Shown: positions 58,562-64,000 of the stretch, in pieces
Layout of the letters: the number at the start of each line of letters is the position of its first letter
How positions within the stretch are numbered: the stretch's first letter is position 1
Assembly (NCBI RefSeq): GCF_040183065.1
Contig: NC_091124.1
Span: 61,512,501 to 61,576,500 of the forward strand
Direction: 5' to 3'
Length of the DNA stretch: 64,000 nucleotides
From: Periplaneta americana
Taxonomy: Eukaryota > Arthropoda > Insecta > Blattodea > Blattidae
Position numbers and translations under genes: made by a program
The notes under the pieces: generated by a model
What the model was told of the DNA's origin: nothing
The model's database searches: none
Seen by the model: only the letters and a program-made list of their open reading frames with translations

Positions 58562-61290
58562 ATGGAGCAGCAATCACAGGGTAGTTATTATGGTGAAATC
58601 ACACCACCGCACAGTGGGCCAGACTGAGTAAAAAATGGGACAAAATTGAAAAAATGAACTTTTTTTACAATACTTTCGACAGTGTATACTCATAGTAGGG
58701 ATGCTGGTGAGCACTAAACTCATGATGCATCATCGATAACATGTTTTAACAACTGTGGCTACAGCCTTGAGAGAGAGCTATTGTAACCAAGCGATAGCGC
58801 ACCAGTCAGTCCTAGGCCGTGCACTTGAGACAGTGGTGTGTGTTACGTGGTCACATTCGTGAATAAAGAAATAACAATGGCTGAGAATGTTAGAACAAAG
58901 GGTAGCTTTTATTAGGAATACATGTAATTTTGAATTGGTTTATATAGAGTATAAATATTTGTGATAACTCTGAGGAATGCAATTTAAGCTAATATATTTT
59001 AGTTTTCAATATTTAAAGAGGGTTATAAAGTGCGTGTCACTCGATGTTACGAAAACTTTTGTGTCGATGGTTTAAACAGACCCCATAGATTGCAGAAAAG
59101 TTCTATTCAGCTGCAGCTACTTGCACTTTTCTGTTTAATGTGCGAAAATTCAGGTACCTACGTACAGTATTATTCATTACTATTCCAGATGACCGCTGTT
59201 TTTTACACCGCGAAATCATGGAATCCTTGCTACAAAATAATAATGATAAGACAGCTGTTCATGAGTTTGTTATTTCATAATTAGAATTTCGTGAAAATTT
59301 TCAACAAGATTTTTCTTCGGAACTAAAGAAGAAAAAAGTTCATTCTGCAGTAATTTGAATGAAAGATAGCAGAATTCTACAGAATGAAAAATAAATAGGA
59401 AGAAAAAATGGCAGTTCGTTGGATCAAGAATTTAAGTTGCTCCCATGTAATAAATTTCATGCTGAAGATGTGGCTGGATGTTCATAGTTGTATAGTGATT
59501 CTGGTCATCCAAGAAAATTGTTCTCTGAATCATCTCAGAAGACCAAGAGGGGGAAAACTGAACATCTCAGAGAAGCTACTGATCCTGCTGCGCTTGCAAT
59601 TGGTACTCAGATAAATCTGAAGGCTTCTGGAAAAGAGAAGCAGTTAAACTAATGGAAAATGCTGTAAGTACACCAACCCGCGCGGCAAAAATTCCAACTT
59701 CATATAACGAGCATAGTGGTTCCTACAAAAATGTTGCAAAATATAGTGGTGATGACGTTTTAGCCCTGATAATGGATACGAAATTATCTAAGTAGCAGTA
59801 CACTTTATTGAGACTACAAGCAAAATGTAGAAATGTAGATTTATATCCAGCGTACAATGAAGTTCGAGAAGCAAAGCTGCATTGCTATCCATGTGATATT
59901 ACTCTAACAGAAATAAGTGCAGAAGTGAAGTTACAGAGTCTGTTAGATCATACAGCCTGACGAATTTATGAAAAGGAGAAAGGAAGAAATTCAGAGTCGG
60001 TTTCCAAATGAGATGGGACTTCTTGTGGCAAAACCTAAACCAGGAGAGAGTGGAACCTCAAACAACGGGAATACTCCTAGAAGATTCTTCTCAAATCCCG
60101 AATTAACATATCCATATCCGGGATAGATAAAGACTTAATTATACGTTTTCAGTTGTTCTTGGAGTAATTTCTAGTGGAAGAGACATTAAAGTTGATTATT
60201 TCAATCAATATGCGCTAGAAAATGCAAAATTGTTCATTCAGAAACATCCCTAGTTTAACCTCCCAGCTAGCGTACACAAAATTTTCATCCATGGGTCTCA
60301 GATTATTAACTCAGCTCTGCTTCCAATTGCACAGTTATCTGAGGAGGCTCATAATAAAGATATTGAAATAATATATCGAGAGCCCCACATAAGGAAAAGT
60401 TCTCGTAAAAACCCAATGACAGATTTAATCAACAACCTTCTCATATCTTCCGATCCTCTCATTTCAAATATCAGAAAGTCACATAAAAACACAAAACTCC
60501 CTTGTGGAAGGAAGGATTACAGCTATTGAAAGAGGAAGAAGAAGAAAGTGCCATTCATGAAGAAAATGTCAGTAATGAAAATGTAATGATGAGGAATCAG
60601 ATATTGAATAAACAACTATTATGTTGTGAAAGTGCTTTTAACTTAAAGAAAAAGTGAAAACTATTGAATAACTATTGATTTTATTAACTACAGACATAAA
60701 ATAATTTTGTCCCATTTTGAGTCGATTCTGGCCCACTGTGCACCGCGGAGAAAAAGTAACGCTGATATCCACAGCAGAGAAAGAGAAATTATCGCAAATT
60801 TAATATAATAAAATTAAGCGTTACGAGGAGGAAAAATTAAACGTATATTTGCTGGATCCTCTTGCTAAGGAATATGAGGGAGCGGCTAAATACTCTGGCA
60901 AAAGAATTCGTTCCGTGAAGAGATTTAAAAAATAATATTGAATTACAACCGGGAAAGAATAGGTATGTAATATTTAGAAATTATTGCTATAATAGTTATG
61001 TACAATAGTGTGTGTATTGAGAGCGACATAATGAATTATTGTTGCAAGTTATTATTTTCTTATAGTTCTACTAAACATATTATTTCATTCCAGAATTAAA
61101 CTTGTGTAAAGTTGAAGTGGACGACTTCGATCAATATGTTATTCGGGATACAATCGAAGAATTCTATCGTGTTCAGAAAGTAGTACCTACGATTAAGAAG
61201 ATAATTCCGAATGGATGATGCCATTGGCGAAATAATTAATTTTGAAACAAGCGATGATGGCAGCAATGATAGGGATATGGATTGTGTATA
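58562..61290 (+). pseudogene. Tc1/DDE-type transposase 5' exons, split by a transposon
   Basis: A frame starting MEQQSQGSYYGEITPP (58562-58609) resumes after the 2.1 kb insertion with RRKSNADIHSREREIIANLI, then (frame-shifted) LLDPLAKEYEGAAKYSGKRI and RSVKRFKK: a transposase N-terminal helix-turn-helix region. After an intron-like gap, 61110-61200 reads VEVDDFDQYVIRDTIEEFYR and VQKVVPTIKKIIP. This matches the linker that precedes the DDE domain in a transposase-like family common in insects (memory, not search). A short acidic end (INFETSDDGSNDRD) stops at about 61290. The DDE core is missing, and two stops plus a frameshift lie near 60805. Confidence 0.55.
58610..60740 (+). mobile_element. 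Terminal-repeat DNA transposon of unassigned superfamily
   Basis: Ends CACAGTGGGCCAGA ... AAAATGGGACAAAATT are inverted over about 37 bp (58610-58650 and 60702-60740). CACCG (58605-58609 and 60741-60745) is duplicated. Removing the insert restores a continuous reading frame in the host transposase. Inside, on the top strand, broken frames show DDVLALIMDTKLSK, LYPAYNEVREAKLHC, EISAEVKLQSLLDHTA, SSGRDIKVDYFNQYALENAK, KIFIHGSQIINSALLPIAQL and NPMTDLINNLLISSDPLIS. I do not recognise a named transposase domain or a DDE triad. Stops and shifts show this copy is dead. Confidence 0.75.
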
Positions 61291-62002
61291 ATTGTAAATT
61301 AATGTAAATTCAAATAACAGGCCTGTAAAATATTGTTATAAGAATATTTACATATTAGCTGAAGGTGTAAGTCATGTAGGCCTATATAATGTATAGCTAG
61401 AAGTAGCTGTAGTAACTCCTCCATTGCCGGTCCCCAGCCCGGATGAGAGAGGAGTGTACTCACGATTATATTTAAATACTTACTCATTACAGGTTAATTA
61501 AAGCTTGCTAAGAAACTATGTTCTCCTCTCAAAACCGGAGTATCGAGAGAAGATGATGTCTATATTGAACCAAGTTCTATTACAGTAGAGAGGCGTAAAA
61601 TGTAAGAACCAACGTTTTCTGAAAAGAGTCACGTTACCCGAGGGGGGAGCATCCTTGCCGTGTCGTTACGTTGATGAGTACACGCCGTACCGAGCAGTTC
61701 CAAAGACAGACTTAGGGGATGTAAGGTTCAAGATAACTTGCAATGACAGTAGATGTAGAAGTAGTTTAGAACTTCTGATATGGACTTCTGTCAAGAGTAA
61801 CACGGGCTGTAGTGTCGAGGAATATATTTCACCAAAGTACAATAAACTCGGATTTTCTTTGAACGTGCAGCAGAGAGGAAATACAGTAGCCTATAGGCAC
61901 CGTGCACGCTCCTCTGGTGGCGACTGTTGTTGCGGGACAGCAGCGATAGAGTTGTGCTTGAAGCGTATGAATATACTTATCTCAGGTTAAATGATTAGAA
62001 AT
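61291..62002. other. Spacer between two transposase remnants
   Basis: CTCCATTGCCGGTCCCCAGC near 61417 resembles a repeat end. An ORF of 111 codons at 61655-61990 has several Cys (CCCGTAA) but no domain I know. Confidence 0.35.
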
Positions 62003-62193
62003 ATGGATGATCCTAAAAAGCGGAAAGGTAATGCAAATTGCTGTGTTCTTGAGTGTAGTAATGCTTATAGGATCACACCAACTGATATTGTTTTTATTCA
62101 TTCCCAAAACAGAAAACTGAAGCGCAACGACGCTAATTGTGGATCCATGCATTACGCAGACGAAAGTAAATAAGGCTACACTGTTTGTAATCA

Positions 62194-62232
<39 letters not shown>

Positions 62233-63700
62233 CTAGGCCTGATATAAAAAATAGAATGTATATAGTATTATGTTTATAAATAACCATTAAGTTAACAACA
62301 ACAGGAATTTATCATTTAAATTTTAAAAAGTACATAATTACTGAGTTGTTTACATATATATTATGTATAATATTAGCAACAATAAATAATAATATATTTA
62401 TTTTTATATGTATTCATATCGATATTTAATTCTTGATTTCAAGTGCTGATGGTTCACCTTGGAAACCAACACTCGCAGCAAGAATTTGCGGTATTCATTT
62501 TATTAGGAACGAGATCAGAACACCCCCAAAACTAGCGTACCGTTCCCAGTATGTTTATAAAAGTTTACAAGAAAAAGACTGCCTCGTCTCAGCTAGCTCC
62601 GGAAAGGTACGAAAGAGACGCATAAAGAAGAAGAAAAGATGAACATCTAAGTTTTATGGAAGGCGAATGCTCAACAAGTGTTATTTCGAAAAATGAAGTA
62701 GCCATACTGGCAGAAGTAAATGAAACCATTCTTAGTGATTTTGTTTTTTCTTTCACAATTGAATTGTGTGAATTGTCTCCTCAAGTGTCTATTCCATTAC
62801 ATGCCGAACTGAAGTAACATAAGAAATGTTATGACAAGCGTTCAGGAACAGATGATATGTTTAATGAAATGTAAGGTTTCCGAAATTATTCTACAATAAA
62901 ATATGAGACAGAACTACCAGACTTAATGGGAGTGACATTTGTGGTTTCGAATATATTGTTAAAATTGCTGCCAATTGAAACACAATCATACCCGTAGAAT
63001 CATAAGAAATATTTCCAATTCTAACATTTAACCCAAAAATAGCTACCATAGATAGTCGAAACGCCCCAAGATGTAGACCATACATATTATTTTTTCCATT
63101 TTTATTAGTGAATTTCACATCGAAACCTTTCGAAAAATTCTGTCCAATAGTATGATTAGTAAAGAAAATCGTCTACTCATATTTTCAAATTAAAATGAAA
63201 ACTGGATTGTCGTATTCTGCTATGAGGGTGATGTTCGGAGTTAATCGTACAATTACAATTTTAATGTATTTTTACCGCCACTTTAATGTTGTTGACATCC
63301 ACAATGGTTACTGTAATTTTGGGTTTTGACCTAGCTGAGAAAGTATTCAGGAAACAATGCCTGCAATATTGAAAAATGCAGTGTAACAATTAATTGTTCA
63401 GAAGTGGAACAGCCACCCAATGTGGATCAGATGGTGGCCTTCAAATCTAAATGCTACCGAGGCAGATCGAGTGACACATTGATAACAACTGATTGCGGAT
63501 TATTGACTTCATTAGAAGGTGGTGATGAAGTCAGGTTTTCAAGGAATAATAACAAACCTCTCCGATAAAGGGATCATTGTTGTTACTCCACCGTATGTGC
63601 ACGATGGTAATATAAATTAACAGCTAAAGAAGTCGAAACTACTTACAGCGTTGCCAGTGTTCGAATGCATGTTGAAAGGTGCATTCAGCGAATTAAAATA
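62003..63700 (+). pseudogene. THAP + DDE transposase (ISL2EU/Harbinger-like), broken
   Basis: Exon 1 starts MDDPKKRKGNANCCVLEC with a THAP C-x4-C (CVLEC-type) and VFIHS. A gap with a TTA microsatellite follows. From 62438 come ADGSPWKPT and RICGIHFI (THAP C-x2-H), then a lysine-rich linker. Later fragments read ELPDLMGVTFVVSNILLKLL, then a helix-turn-helix-like GLSYSAMRVMFGVNRT. The DDE_4-type core remnants are NCSEVEQPPN, VAFKSKCYRGRSSDT, GFQGIITNLSDKGIIVVTPP and VRMHVERCIQRIK. Frame changes and stops break it throughout. THAP joined to a DDE_4 nuclease is the known architecture of ISL2EU elements. It is distinct from the P elements, whose THAP is joined to an RNase H/GTP-binding core. Inverted repeats not found. 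Confidence 0.7.
62204..62229. repeat. (TTA)n microsatellite
   Basis: About nine TTA units, within the likely intron of the THAP-DDE gene. Confidence 0.9.
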
Positions 63701-63814
63701 TACAGTATAACATTTTACACAAACTATCAATTGAACTGCTTCTGCATGTTGATCTTGTTGTTTATTCAACTGTCCAAAGAGAAGTCTGAACCTCATAAGT
63801 GATACCAACAAGGC

Positions 63815-64000
63815 ACCACTTATGAGGCAACTAGGCCAGAATATCATAGGGTAGAGTGGCCAGTTCCTTTTCCCTTCCATTGCATATATCGCCGGCTAGC
63901 TACATATTACACTAGTCAGACTTCATATGCATACAAACAATATTGTTCTTCCTCATATCGTCAAGTGAGATGTACAGCCCGATAACAGATGTACATATCA
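63815..64000 (-). repeat. Dispersed repeat fragment at the right edge
   Basis: ATGAGGCAACTAGGCCAG, GTGGCCAGTTCC and ATTGTTCTTCCTC recur at 36160-36275. It runs to the window edge. Confidence 0.55.

Noticed and set aside
61655-61990. 111-codon ORF with several Cys
   Set aside because: No domain recognised and no splice or coding support; left as spacer.
1-64000. CRISPR array, operons, bacterial promoters or rRNA
   Set aside because: The sequence is eukaryotic; the only regular arrays are microsatellites, the minisatellite and LTR subrepeats.

Overview
The window looks like a gene-poor, AT-rich insect chromosome segment built almost entirely of transposable elements. The reasons are short GT-AG introns inside transposase genes, THAP-type P elements, tRNA-derived SINEs, and insect-style LINEs, PIF/Harbinger, hAT and Ty3/Gypsy elements. 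Several repeats (a LINE 3' end ending in repeated AAGT, the SINE bodies, the mariner-like transposase) resemble families I recall from cockroaches (Blattodea). That placement is inference from memory, not a search. I see no convincing single-copy host gene.

Layout. 1-1276: 5' part of a P-like transposase, running off the left edge. 1615-9733: a small terminal-repeat element ('X') split by a 7.5 kb P element (2195-9681, 8-bp target duplication) that carries a THAP transposase. 9734-13293: two internally deleted P derivatives, head to head, forming a palindrome of about 3.5 kb. 13294-14978: a nest in which a Harbinger end fragment is split by an hAT element, itself split by a small hAT-type element, followed by a P end fragment. 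15589-20935: an apparently intact two-ORF LINE (RRM/zinc-knuckle ORF1; endonuclease/RT ORF2). 20960-24092: repeat fragments, a THAP remnant, a PIF transposase exon and a TTAA-flanked element. 24177-35465: a long Harbinger element bounded by inverted repeats, with a Myb-like gene at one end and an intact DDE transposase at the other; LINE and SINE debris lies between them. 36755-43136: a decayed Ty3/Gypsy retrotransposon with two 758-bp LTRs. 43137-47800: SINE, a broken mariner-like gene and spacer. 47802-49772: another deleted P derivative. 50262-56200: dispersed repeats, several SINEs and a homopurine minisatellite. 58562-61290: a Tc1-like transposase remnant split by a 2.1 kb element I cannot classify. 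62003-63700: a broken THAP + DDE (ISL2EU-like) transposase.

How the parts relate. The long P element appears to be the autonomous form. The short copies keep both ends, lack about 5.8 kb of the interior and share loss of the exon 1 splice donor. They are therefore KP-like non-autonomous derivatives of one deleted ancestor. A foldback repeat is present in all three short copies and absent at the matching site of the long copy, which gives an order of events. The two Harbinger genes fit the usual two-protein system (a Myb-like DNA-binding partner plus a DDE nuclease). Several transposase reading frames are broken only at A or T homopolymers, so some breaks could be assembly errors rather than decay.
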